In this document: positions 53,333 through 63,339 of the stretch, piece by piece
How the letters are laid out: every line of letters begins with the position of its first letter
Position numbering within the stretch: the first letter of the stretch is position 1
DNA from: Cephalotrichum gorgonifer
Lineage: Eukaryota; Ascomycota; Sordariomycetes; Microascales; Microascaceae
Assembly (NCBI GenBank): GCA_900312665.1
Contig: ONZQ02000008.1
Coordinates: forward strand, 496,001 to 560,000
Direction: 5' to 3'
Length of the DNA: 64,000 bases
The notes under the pieces: model-generated
The model's database searches: none
The model's input: only the letters and a program-made list of their open reading frames with translations
What the model was told of the DNA's origin: nothing
Made by a program: the position numbers and the translations under genes

Positions 53333-55353
53333 TCAACTCCGCTCCGGCATGATGGCGGCCTCGTAGCTCTCCGGCCCCAGCGCGTGCGAGAGCACCCGTC
53401 GTATGGCGGCCTCGGAGTCGGCCATCGCTCGGTCGAGGTTCTGCACGGGTCGGACGTTGTTCCGGAGGGAGGTGATGTGCGAGGTTAGTGTCGAGAGGGG
53501 GAGTGATCCCTTTACGTTCTGTAGGTGCCCGTTAGCAAAACCGTGTCCTAGCTAACTAGCTAGCCAACAAGCAACCGGACTATGAACCCGGCTAGAATTG
53601 GAATGAAACGGGAGCAAGACGAGGGTGGGAGACGTGAAAAACAACCAGGGCCCGTAGGCTACCTAGACAGAAACGAGGCGCGAAGGGAAACCTACCATGA
53701 ACAACCACTCCGCCGGGACTCCCCCTTCCTCCTTCGGCGCAAGCGCGAGCCCGCCGGCCCCGTCCCCGTCGGGATCCCACCGGTCCGGAACAAGCGGGTG
53801 GCCCCTCTTCCTCAGATTCGCCCTCCACATGCCCATTTCCCCCCTCGCATTCTTCTCCAGCTCCCCCAGCGCAGCGGCGTCCCGCTCAATCACGGCCTCC
53901 ATCCTCGCCTCCTCGGCCCGCAGCGCGGCGATGGAGTGGAGCAGGGGGTCCAGCCTCCTCTCCAGCGCCTCCATGTCCGACGCCACGGCCTCGAAGTCCA
54001 GCTCCGCCTCTCGCCCGTCCGCGCCGCCTCCGCCGCCGCCGCCCTTCGTCGCGGCCCTCCTCGCCGCGGCCGAGGCGGGCGGGAACGGGAGGCCCTTGGA
54101 GAGCTTGCTCGCGAGGCGCCTAGACGCCGTGCGGATCGCCGAGGCGGCGATGTCGCGTCGAGGACCGGGGGCGAGGGACTGTAGGACGGGACGCTCGGAG
54201 AGGGCGAGGATCTGGCGGGCGAGGGCGAGGGAGGGGGGTGGGAGAGGGGTCCATTTGGAGGTGATTGTCGAGACGGGGATCTCGCGCTGCGTAGAGGCGA
54301 TATGCGTGTATGGCCTTCTCGTCGGGGGCTCGTCGACGGTGTCTGCGGTTGCGTTTGAGGCGTCTGAGCGCCTGGTACGCTTTCTCCTCTTAGGCTCCTG
54401 TGTTTCTGCTGCTGCGTCCGGGGCCGGTGGTGGCTGGGAGGGACCGGCATCCGAGGCGTCTGAGCGCCGTGGACGGCCCCTCTTCTTGGGCTCCTGGGCT
54501 TGTTCTGCAGCGGCCGAAGTTGGCGCTTGAGAGGGGGCGGCATCTGACGGGTATGAGCGCCTCGTGCGTCCTCTCTTCTTGGGCTGTTGGGGTTCTGCTA
54601 CGGCGTCCGAAGTTCGCGGCTGGGAGGGTGCGGTATCCGAGGTGTCAGAGCGCCGGGGCCGTCCTCTCTTTCCGGGCTCTCGAGGTTCTGCCGCCCCGGA
54701 TACGGCCGAGTCTCTAGCTCGCCTTTTGGACTTTGGGTCCTCCACTCCCGCAACATCGGACCCATCCGATTTCCTCGGCCTTCCCCGCTGTCTCTTTGGT
54801 GCGGGCTCTCCGTCCATATCATCCTCCTCGCCACCCGGCATCTCCTGGGGGCGCGCCGGCCGACCACGCTTCCTCTTCGCAGGGGGCTCCACGGGGTCCG
54901 GCGATCCGCGAGCCGCCTCGGGCCGCTTCTCCTTTGCGGTACCCCGTGGCCTCCCGCGCTTTTTTGGCTGATCTTCGTATTCTCCTCCTTCGTCGCCCTC
55001 TAAAGTGGCGCCGGTAGCCGTCCCCCGTCTCCCCCTCCGTTTGCGCGTCGGCGCCCCATCCTCGTCGTCGTCGGGCACCTCACCACCTCTTCTCCTCCGT
55101 TTCGACTGTGCGGATGGACGACCGATCTCAGGACTTTCCGCCGTGGCGATCTCGTCCTCGTCTCCTTCCCCCTCCCCTTCCCCCGCGCGTGGGCTGCTCG
55201 CCGGCGCGTCTTGCGCGCGGGACGCGTTCGAGGGCCGGCCGCGTCTGCGTTTCTCCGGCTTCGCTTTGGGCGGCTGTCGGTGGGGGAATGAGATCTGTTA
55301 GCAGAATGGAATTTCAATTCGAATCGGGAATGTGAGGGGACTTCACTGACCAT
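53333..55353 (-). CDS. FTA7: inner kinetochore (CCAN) subunit CENP-Q/Okp1/Fta7 with AT-hook arm
   Basis: Exons 55351-55353 (ATG only), 53696-55273 and 53333-53518 give 588 aa. CENP-Q with CENP-U forms the Okp1-Ame1 core of the COMA complex that links CENP-A nucleosomes to the outer kinetochore. The first 300 residues are basic and disordered, with many AT-hook-like RGRP/GRPRRS cores and Ser-Asp repeats. The CENP-Q domain begins at SKWTPLPPPSLALARQIL, followed by ERPVLQSLAPGPRRDIAASA, SRRLASKLSKGLPFPP and a long coiled coil, ending after the last intron in LRNNVRPVQNLDRAMADSEA. The apparent start at 55078 is GTG, so the true start must be farther upstream; ATG|GTCAGT at 55351 joins in phase to CCG at 55273. 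Domain recognition is good; orthology naming is inferred. Confidence 0.82.
54345..54690 (-). repeat. in-gene AT-hook repeats of CENP-Q
   Basis: About four diverged units of 100-120 bp encode KKRGRPRRSDASDA-like AT-hook cores followed by Pro/Ser/Gln and Ala/Glu spacers. Units differ mainly in spacer length. Confidence 0.7.
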
Positions 55354-56253
55354 GTTTATTTCTTTTTTTGCGCTCCCTAGTTGGGGGAGTTACTGTCGTT
55401 TTGGGCGCGCATGGGTCTATCGTCTTGTTCGAGATTCCTCGTCGCGTAATTAACTAACAACCCACTCTAACGGTCTCCAGCCACAGGTGGCTCATGAGTT
55501 GTGGCTGGATTTTGGGGGCGCTTTTTGCATGGCCCGAGTGACTGGAGAACCAATGAGTCGGTGGCTGACTGGGCGGCCCCTCGGACCGGGGCCACCCCCG
55601 CCGGACAAGGTGGTCAGCAGTGGGCGGAGAAGGTATCCGGGGAAAGGGTCCAGCAATTCCAATGAGGGAGTACGGAGTACAAGAACAAGTATCCAGGTGC
55701 CCCGCCTCCACACGGGCATGGGTACGCCTGAAGCGACGTGTACCTTTAGTGCAGGAGGAGCGCCGAGCTTCCTTCCGTCTTTCTTCGATGATCTTACGCC
55801 TTCTGTCGCCCCCCGCGACGGCTCCTTGTAGACTTTTTGTCTCCATCCATGTTTCAATACCAGCTTTCAACAACGTCGAACTCTGGTTGATTACTTTGGA
55901 CTCAAGCTTGCGCGCTTCATGCAATTACTCGTATGACATGTCTGTAATATTATATACTATAGGAGGCCGCATCCCGACAAACTCCTTTAATTCTTAAAAA
56001 AGAACCTGGGTTGTACCCGTACATACTTTTGTCGGTAACCAATTTAAATTGGCGAATGTTAATATTTGCTCCCGACTCCACCATTATTGGTAGTGTGGTA
56101 CCCGTTTCCAAAGCTCCCCCAAAACGCTTCTAACTCGAGCCAACCCCGACTTTCCATCTCCATCCCCCATCCCCCACATCATCTTTTTTCCATCCAACGT
56201 TTCTGCCTCCCCGATCTCGCCCTATCAAGCGTAACTCATTCCCGACCACCAGA
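55354..56253. promoter_or_regulatory. divergent intergenic region, CENP-Q / thioredoxin-like gene
   Basis: 900 bp between divergent starts. It holds a TACTCCGTA motif in inverted form at 55671-55679. Frames up to 156 aa occur but have no family resemblance. Confidence 0.5.
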
Positions 56254-57277
56254 ATGCGTCTCTCTACCTCCATCCTCATGGCGATGCCCCTCGCCGCCTA
56301 CGCGGCCGAGGAGGGCAAGTCGGTCATCGACGAGTACAAGGCCAAGTTCGACGGCTTCCTCGGGAGCTTCGGCGCGAAGCCCGTCCAGCTCACGCCCGAG
56401 CAGCAGGCGCGCTACGGCGCCGAGGAGAAGCCCGTCGAGGGTGGCGCGCTCACGGAGCTGACCCTGGGTAACTGGAAGGAGACCCTGTACTCGTCGATCC
56501 CCGAGGGCTCCACGACCCCCGAGGATTGGTGGGTCTTCGTCACCGGTCGCGGCAAGTCCTGCAATGGTAAGTTTTCCCCGTTCCGTTGAACCCTGCCATA
56601 TTGTTTCTACGATGATGATCCGAGAGGTGGTGGGGAGAGAGGGGCCCAAGATGCTGAGACTCAAATTGTATAGGGTTCTGCCTCAAGGCCGAGTCCGCCT
56701 TCAACCAGACGGCGGAAACCTTCGCGGCCCAGACCGAGACGGACACCCCCAACATGGCCCTGATCAACTGCGACAACGAGCCCATTCTGTGCAGCAGCTG
56801 GAGCTGCGGCCCCGGCAGCCTGTGGGTCTTTGACCTGCTCCCCGCGCCCGCGGACGTGGACGTCCACCTCACGAGGGTCAACCTCTCCAGCATCACCCCC
56901 GAGACGTTCGCGGGGTACCTCGACCCCGCCGCGAGGGCCAACTTCACCCAGCTGGAGTCCGTCTTCCACCCCTTCAACAGCAACCTGGCCAAGTACGACC
57001 TTGCCGTCCCCTTCGGGTACGCCATCCACTACATCTCGAAGATCCCCAACTGGGCCTTCATGTTCGGCCTCTCCGCCATCAGCCGGACCATGATGTAAGT
57101 TCTTGCCCCCCTCTCCCCAGCCCCCAAACTCTTTGAACTGGCCCTGTGGGTGTATATGCGACTTGAGGCCCGTACAGGTGCTAACTCGCGCTTTGCAGGA
57201 CGAACCGCATGCAGAACCACGAGGCCCGGAGGCAGAGGGCGGCGGCGCCGCCTGCTACCCCCGCCGTGAAGATCTGA
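56254..57277 (+). CDS. secretory-pathway thioredoxin-like protein, function unknown
   Basis: Three exons (56254-56566, 56674-57094, 57199-57277) give 270 aa. A signal peptide (about residues 1-17) is followed by a helical region, then WWVFVTGRGKSCNGFC, where a C-x3-C replaces the usual C-x2-C of thioredoxins. CDNEPILCSSWSCGPGSLWVF and several N-glycosylation sites follow. A moderately hydrophobic stretch at about 228-247 (NWAFMFGLSAISRTMM) may be a membrane helix, and the basic tail ends in KI. The pattern resembles fungal ER thioredoxin-fold proteins I know only as conserved hypotheticals, so an ER redox or quality-control role is a suggestion. All splice phases agree. It sits between two kinetochore genes. 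Confidence 0.72.
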
Positions 57278-57605
57278 TTTCCTCGGCTAGTATTAGTATG
57301 ATAAGGAGGGTGGTGCGTGTGTTGGTTATTGGTTTATCTTGTAAACAATCTTATCCCTTGATTCGAGGCTCGTTTGCGCGAATGCCATCTGTATTTTCAT
57401 TTGAAACCGAACGCTTTTAATACATTCAGGGAGGATTGGATTGCGGGCTATAGGGAGGGGTATCTCTGGCAGGCAAAATAGGAATACACGTGTAATATCG
57501 AAACAAGAAATCAGTCCGCGCCCCCTTGTTGGGAATCCGCCGTGAAGAACAAAGTAAAAGGAAGTGAAGAGTGAAAGCGGGGCAGCCGTGTGCCTCATCC
57601 TCTCG
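57278..57605. other. convergent intergenic region
   Basis: 328 bp between the convergent stops of the thioredoxin-like gene and the Cnl2 gene. Nothing seen beyond 3' UTR-like sequence. Confidence 0.45.
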
Positions 57606-58279
57606 TCAGGCGTCCCCTCGTCTTCCCATCCGATTACACTCCGCCGTAACCCTCTCCAGCGACTGGAGCACGTCGTCGGCGAGCTCGGAGTTGGCGAGGC
57701 GCCCGTAGCGCAGGTCGCTCATGGCCCCCACCGTTTGCTTCAGTGATTCCGTGAGCGCCTTCTCCTCCTCCCCTAAGCTCTTTATCTCGGCCTCTAGATC
57801 GTCTACCGCGGCGTCCATTTCGGGTATGATGGACGAGAGGGTGTGTTTTGAGTTTGGGAGGTCGGATCCGCCACCGAAGAGCTGTTACCACTGTCAGCCA
57901 TGCCCGGCGCAAGAATGAAATCAAACATGTAGAGACGCTAGGGGTCTAGAGAACCAAGGGGGGGGCGAAGGGGGAGACCTACAGCCCTCTCAATCTCCAC
58001 CTCGTCGTCCGCGCCGCTCCCCTCCTCCTCCCTCCGCAACCTCGCGACTTCCGCCCTCATCTTCCTCCCCCGCTTGACCTCCGCCTCGATGTTCTCCCGG
58101 ACCGTGGCGATGGCCGCGGCGCGCTGGTTCTCGATGTCGCGGTAGAGGGACTGGATCTGGGGGGACGAGGAGAAGGACTTCGGGAAGAGCGCGGCGAACT
58201 GGTTGGGGGATATTATCGTGCGGAGGTCGGCGGGGAGGAGGAGGTAGGTGGATAGGATCGTGGATTCTGTTGGTGGCAT
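57606..58279 (-). CDS. CNL2: kinetochore protein Cnl2/Nkp2 family
   Basis: Two exons (57983-58279, 57606-57881) give 190 aa. Cnl2/Nkp2 is a small inner-kinetochore subunit that, with Nkp1, binds the CENP-Q/CENP-U (COMA) core. The N-terminal family block is seen in STILSTYLLLPADLRTIIS, then NQFAALFPKSF, PQIQSLYRDIENQR and AEVKRGRKMR. The C-terminal half is a coiled coil (MDAAVDDLEAEIKSL to LQSLERVTAE). The intron is in phase 0 with a GTAGGT donor and ACAG acceptor. The length fits the family. The gene lies 2.3 kb from the CENP-Q gene. Recognition rests on the N-terminal block. Confidence 0.82.
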
Positions 58280-58978
58280 TTTCAGAGCTCCGGGGGGGCT
58301 ATGTGCGAGGGTGGGAGTTGCGGAGGGTCGGACGTTTTCTCGTAGGTCGGGTTCGCGGTATTAGATTCGTGGTTGTGGTTGTTCAATTCAGGGGCGATGC
58401 GGTGTGATGGTGGAGGGAGGTTCGGCGCGTGGTGGGGGTGGTTGACGCGTTGATGGACTAAATTGTTGCGGGTAGCTTAGTGGTGGGGGAGGATGATGCC
58501 AGCCTTAAAGCTTCGTCATGCTACACTATTAACCGGACCACAACACAGCACATTTCCCGGGGGGGTCTTTTTCTTTTTGTTTTTCTTTTGTGATACATGG
58601 GCTTTCCGTGAGGTAGCGGAATTTAATCTTTTCTACCTGCGCCCTTTCCCCGGAGTCGCCTCTCGTCGAAAACGACCAATGTTCCAACACTCATGGCCCA
58701 CCTTGCTTGCTATGGAGTACGCCTTCAGCTCTTGCTGTTTATAGAGACCCCTAACCTACCAAGAGAGCTCCTCTGGGTTTAGCTTTTCTTTAAGCCTGAT
58801 GCAGCCTGAAATGATTCCCCCCTGACACAGCTGGCTGTTGTTGATAGCCTTCGTTCAGCGCTTCACCTAACCCCTGGGCCGGCCGTGGCCCCCAACACCG
58901 GCCACATAGGACGAACGGCAGAGCAGGCAAATAGTCATATCACCGAGTAAAACCAAGACCCGCAACCCACGATCCATT
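58280..58978. other. intergenic region, CNL2 promoter / prefoldin 3' end
   Basis: 699 bp containing the CNL2 promoter and the 3' UTR of the prefoldin gene, both minus strand. No other feature was recognised. Confidence 0.45.
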
Positions 58979-59661
58979 CTATTTCTCTAGGTTGATACTC
59001 TTTCCAAACCTCGCGTATAGCTCCACCTTGAGCTGCCTCATCTCGTCCCGTATAGACGACAGCTCGTCTTCGACCTTGGCCACATCGTCATCTATCCTGG
59101 ACGTCGCGTCCTCGAGCATCTCCTGCGCCTGTTCTAGCTTGACGTGGAAGAAGGCGTCGCCGATCTTGTATCTGCGGAGGGGTTCGTCAGCAAACCTTGA
59201 TCCGTTTCGCCGGGGTGGGAACGTGGCTTGGAAGGGATCCAGGCGTACGGGACCGTCTCGTCTTCGTCGGCGAGTTCTAGCTCGGTGCTCAGGTCATCGA
59301 GCTCTTCCTTTTCTTTCTATAGCCGGAGGAGGGAATCTTAGTCTAGGAGCTCAATCTGGAAAAGGAGGAGGGGGTGGGGAGGGACGGACAGCCTTGGCCT
59401 TGAGGTCGTCTTCTAGCACCTGCTCGCGGGAGCTGAGGCGGCTGAACTTGTTTATCCTGTCCTGGTCTTCGCGGCGGACCTCTACCTCCTCCCCGGCCGC
59501 CTCTTCGTCCTTCGAGAGCTATTGCAAGGTTAGTAGGTGGTAGGTATATAAGGTGTGTGAGCTTAGGTTCTTGGAGTAGCTCAAGTAGCGGGGTTGGGGA
59601 GCGAGGCGGTGGGGGCGGGGCGCGTGTCGCGTACCATGCGTCTTTGCATAATTGCGGACAT
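58979..59661 (-). CDS. GIM3: Prefoldin subunit 4 (Gim3)
   Basis: Exons 59635-59661, 59390-59518, 59249-59316 and 58979-59171 give 138 aa, the family's usual size. Prefoldin is a hexameric cytosolic co-chaperone delivering nascent actin and tubulin to the CCT chaperonin. The family pattern is clear: LSKDEEAAGEEVEVRREDQDRIN at the N-terminus, INKFSRL, the acidic LSTELELADEDETVPYKIGDAFFHV hairpin region, and LKVELYARFGKSINLE at the end, with long flanking coiled coils. The first exon codes for only nine residues; a downstream Met in it (residue 9) precedes the splice. The gene is divergent from CENP-W, with 344 bp between starts. Confidence 0.92.
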
Positions 59662-60005
59662 ATTGAACGTGGGAGCTACGAGTAGCTGCTTTAGAGGACG
59701 GGGTGGATGGCAGGTTTCGCGATCCCCTTCTGCTGGGTGAAGGTGGATGGAGAAACGATGGAGGGGTTGCTCGAATCTTGGAGTGTGAATATAGTGTCGC
59801 ACTGTGCGAGCATTTATGACAGGCCCAGCCAGGTGTGCGCCACCGCCCGCTCCAACGCCTTACATGTAGCTATCAGCGTGAGAGCTCCAGACACGGAGCT
59901 CGACCAGCCGTGTTTACACCAAACAGAAACCGACCTGACTCGATCACAAACTCTCCCAAAGAGAACCCGATTACGACAGGAATACCCGGGTTCACGTTCG
60001 CGAAA
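59662..60005. promoter_or_regulatory. short divergent promoter, prefoldin 4 / CENP-W
   Basis: 344 bp separate the two start codons, so the promoters must overlap or be shared. No obvious TATA element was seen. Confidence 0.55.
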
Positions 60006-60459
60006 ATGGCACCCGGTCAGAAGTCCTATCCGCGCGCGACGGTGAAGAAGATCGTCAAGGCGCATTCGAACCTCAACATTAGCAAGAACGCCGACATCCT
60101 GGTACGTACTGGTCGAGTCGTCCCAGCGAGGTCTTTCCGCAACGCGTCGGCGCGAATCTAACAGGTCGTCTATCGCAGATCTTCCTCGACTACGCCCTTT
60201 TCATGCAAACGTACGAATCTCGGCTCCGTTCCTCGGAGGGGGTATATATATTAGTGGGATCCGTTTGGCTGACGTTCAGGCTTAGGCTTGTGAAAGAGGC
60301 GGCCATCGAGGCGAAGAAATCTGGTGAACGCGGGCTCACGCCCCAGAGTGTGAAGAAGGCCACTCCGGTAGGCTTCGCCGACCACATTCCGCTGCGCTTG
60401 GTTGCAACTCATAAAGGCTAATCGCGACCTAGGATGCCCTGGCGAAATTCAACGGCTGA
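60006..60459 (+). CDS. WIP1: histone-fold kinetochore protein CENP-W (Wip1)
   Basis: Four exons (60006-60101, 60179-60210, 60280-60367, 60433-60459) give 80 aa. CENP-W pairs with CENP-T through histone folds in the CENP-T-W-S-X complex, which binds centromeric DNA and recruits the Ndc80 complex. The whole protein is one histone fold: YPRATVKKIVKAHSN (alpha 1), ISKNADILIFLDYALFMQTL (alpha 2), LVKEAAIEAKKSGER (rest of alpha 2), and LTPQSVKKATPDALAKF (loop 2 and alpha 3). Three of four introns interrupt a coding region of only 243 bp, so no single frame reveals the gene; it was found by joining exons in phase. Match to the fungal CENP-W consensus is strong. Confidence 0.87.
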
Positions 60460-61743
60460 GAGGCCGGCAGCTTGATATGCGACCCAGAACATATAAGACA
60501 CGGAGGCTCTCGACCGAGTACCACGTTGATATCTGCGGACCCCGCCTGGCTGCGGAGTGTTTGCGTTGGCGACTCGACAATCGCCGATAACCTACACCGG
60601 TTAGCCACACCGTTCCGCGACTACCTCATTGCTTCGCCTGCCCCTCCCCCCCGACTTCCACTATGGGCTAGGAAGGGCGGGAGCGATTCTAAGGCGCCTC
60701 TAGGTTTCTTGGTGCGGCAGAGTGGCGGAGGCTATCCACGCCCTGAATGCATGCGCGCCCCATTGAGGGATAACATGATGGCACCGGCCTTGTGTACGGG
60801 AATGGGAGGTGGGGAACGAAGGGACGTAAAATGCTTTGGGAGCAGCAAGACGCGGGTAGCTGCCGGCCCCGGGTTGTATTATTACTTGGGAATCGTGCTC
60901 TCGTCTAAAGCAACGCGTTTACAGTCGTGGCTGGGCCAGAAGAGGAGAGCTGCTTTCGAGCAAACGGAGTTATGGGCCCCCGGATGGCCGAGCACGTATG
61001 TCCATGTTTCTATGGACAGCCTCTAGAAAGATAGGCAGTATCTTTCAGCTGGAATGTCTTATAAAAACGCCCCAATGTGCGTCAGTCCGCGACGTGCAAT
61101 CTCAGGTTGAACTGCCGCAGAACAATTTACCCCCCCTTCCTCCTTCTCCCACTTCATGTGAGGCCTGGATATATACTTGTTGTAGAGAGTATTCATTTCG
61201 TAAAGACCAAGTGATCATCCCCCGAAGTCTAGTGTGCTTGGCACGGACTACGGGGGGTATTTTATACTTGTAGGGGGTTATGTGGGCGGTGGTGGGAGGC
61301 GAATTGTTGTCCGTTGCCTGGCAAGAATTCCACCCCCCGTTTTCGGTCTCTCCGTGCGCCGTCGCCTAGAACCTTCCGCGCCCAATTTTTGAACCTCTAC
61401 TCTGAACCCTCCCGACCCACCCAAACACAACCAACACCCGAAAAGAGATCTTGACGCGCCTTTTCCCCGCTAACATCACTCCATACTTTAGTCGTTCTCA
61501 TATCCACTTCCTTAAGACAGTTCACCCCTCGCCATCTGGTGGCCCCATCACACCCCTCAGCTTTCCGAAAACCTCATCTCCGAAGTCCCATCGTGACCTT
61601 TTCCCCTTCGAAAGGCATACTTGACACGCCTCCCGAACAACACACTCTTCTCCACCTTGGGTTTGTGTTGATCATATCACCGCACCCCGACCTACTCCAC
61701 TCCCCCTATCCGTCACACAACCGGATCCTCGAACTCGGCAAAC
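60460..61743. promoter_or_regulatory. intergenic region, CENP-W 3' end / YAG7-like promoter
   Basis: 1.28 kb. Open frames up to 184 aa occur (60472-61026) but have no splice context or known relatives. The last 350 bp (61,390-61,740) are CT/AC-rich, as expected for the promoter and leader of the next gene. Confidence 0.45.
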
Positions 61744-63339
61744 ATGGCCGCTGTCAGCGCTCCGTCGTCCAAGTCGGGTGCCAAGGGCTCCAAGAAGAAG
61801 GCCGCTACCAAGGTTGTCGAGCGCGCCGATTCGCCCGCCCCCACTGCCTCGCCTGCCCCCGAGAAGGAGACCGCCGAGGGCCAGGAGAGCTCCTACGTCC
61901 GTGAGCTCCAGAAGTAAGAGAGCCCCGCCACCCCGTCCGCAATGGCTCTGGCTAACATTTCTGGCTGCCTAGGAACATCCGCAACGTGAACAAGAAGATT
62001 GTGAGTAAAGCCCCCTGAGACCCAAGCTCTCTTCCACCCATGTACCCACGGTCAACCAGCCCAGCTAACAGTGCTCCCTTCCTAGGCCAATGCCTCCAAG
62101 ACCGATCCCCTCCTCGAGGAGCACTCCGGAAAGACCCTCGACGAGCTCGTTGCCGCCCGCATCATCAATGCCGACCAGAAGGCGCAGGTCCTGAAGAAGC
62201 CCGCGCTGAAGGCCCAGCTCGCCCAGCTGGAGGAGCAGCTCGTGCAGTTCAAGAAGGTCGACGCCGACTACCAGGCACGTCTAGCGGCGGAGAAGGACAG
62301 TCTCAAGAAGGAGCTCGCTGAGCAGCAGGAGAAGCTCGAGAAGGAGAAGGCGGATGCCGTGCAGGAGGCCAAGGAGAAGGCCGAGGCCGACATCAAGGTG
62401 GCCGTGCACGACCACCTCCTTGTCCTCTCGCAGTTCCTCCGCCTCGCCGCCGCGCGCCGCGCCGAGGAGGCCGACCCCACCCTGGACGAGAACCTAGCGC
62501 TCGAGGGCGTTCTGCTGGCTGTCTACGGGGGCGACGAGAGCGCCGTTAGCACTATGCTCAAGCTGGTCGAGGGGTCTGACGACAAGACCGTCAACACCAG
62601 CGGCGAACAACTTGAGTCGACTTGTATGTTTGTTCCCGAACCCAGAGCAGATACTGGAGGCCTCACGCCTCCAGTTGTGTTCAACTGCTGATGACCCAAT
62701 TAGATGCGCACATCAAGTCCGTCGCTCAGACTTTCCTCTCGTCCTTCGATGCCCCTGAGGAGGCCGAGGCCAAGCCCGTCGAGGCCGAGGCCGAAGTCGA
62801 ATCCGAGGCTGCATCTGAGGCCGAGGCCAAGGTTGAGCCTGTCGAGGAGACTACCCCTAACGGTGAGACGTCTGCGCCCGCTGAGCACGTCAATGGTGTC
62901 ACGCCCGCTGCCGAGGCTCCCGCGGAGGAGGTCGCCAGCCTTTCCGCCTCCCAGGAATGGGTGGATGTTTCTCGTCCCACGGAAGCCGAGTCCACTGCCG
63001 ACCCGACTCCTGCTACCACACAGTCGTGGGCCGACGACCACCCCGAGCCTACGCCAGAGGTTCGTTTGGGAAACCCCCTGCCCCCCCGAGAGTTTGTTCA
63101 TTTCTAACCACCACGTAATATAGGCTGCTGCCGCGGATCCCAACGATGGCTTCCACCAGGTCCAGCGCCACCGCGCGCCCCAGAGGGAGGGAGGAGGCAA
63201 CGCAGGAGGTCGTGGTCGCGGCCGGGGCGAGTGGCGCGGCCGGGGCCAGCGCGGTGACGGCCGTGGCCGTCGCGGAGGTGGGCGTGGCGGGAACGGGTCG
63301 GGACAGCGGGGAAACCGCCGCGCCGCCGAGGAGTCGTAG
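61744..63339 (+). CDS. YAG7-like dimerisation-domain protein with RGG box
   Basis: Five exons (61744-61913, 61973-62000, 62086-62623, 62704-63059, 63124-63339) give 435 aa. The N-terminus is Ala/Lys/Ser-rich and disordered. Next comes YVRELQKNIRNVNKKIANASKTD, a coiled coil (LEEQLVQFKKVDADYQARL to EAKEKAEADIKVA), and the conserved LVLSQFLRLAAARRAEEADPTLDENLALEGVLLAVY block that marks this fungal family. An acidic Ala/Glu-rich linker follows, with the small conserved SASQEWVDV and TQSWADDHPE motifs. Exon 5 encodes PNDGFHQVQRHR and a 45-residue RGG/Gly-Arg box, typical of RNA-binding proteins. Its molecular role is not settled; binding of mRNA or ribosomes is inferred from the RGG box. Exon 2 is only 28 bp. 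The last intron uses GTTCGT, a weak donor. Confidence 0.85.

Noticed and set aside
53663..55078. GTG-initiated start for the CENP-Q gene
   Set aside because: GTG starts are not expected in nuclear fungal genes; the frame is open upstream and joins in phase to an ATG at 55353 by splicing.
60472..61026. 184-aa plus-strand frame after CENP-W
   Set aside because: No family resemblance, low codon bias and no promoter-like context; overlaps the CENP-W 3' UTR.
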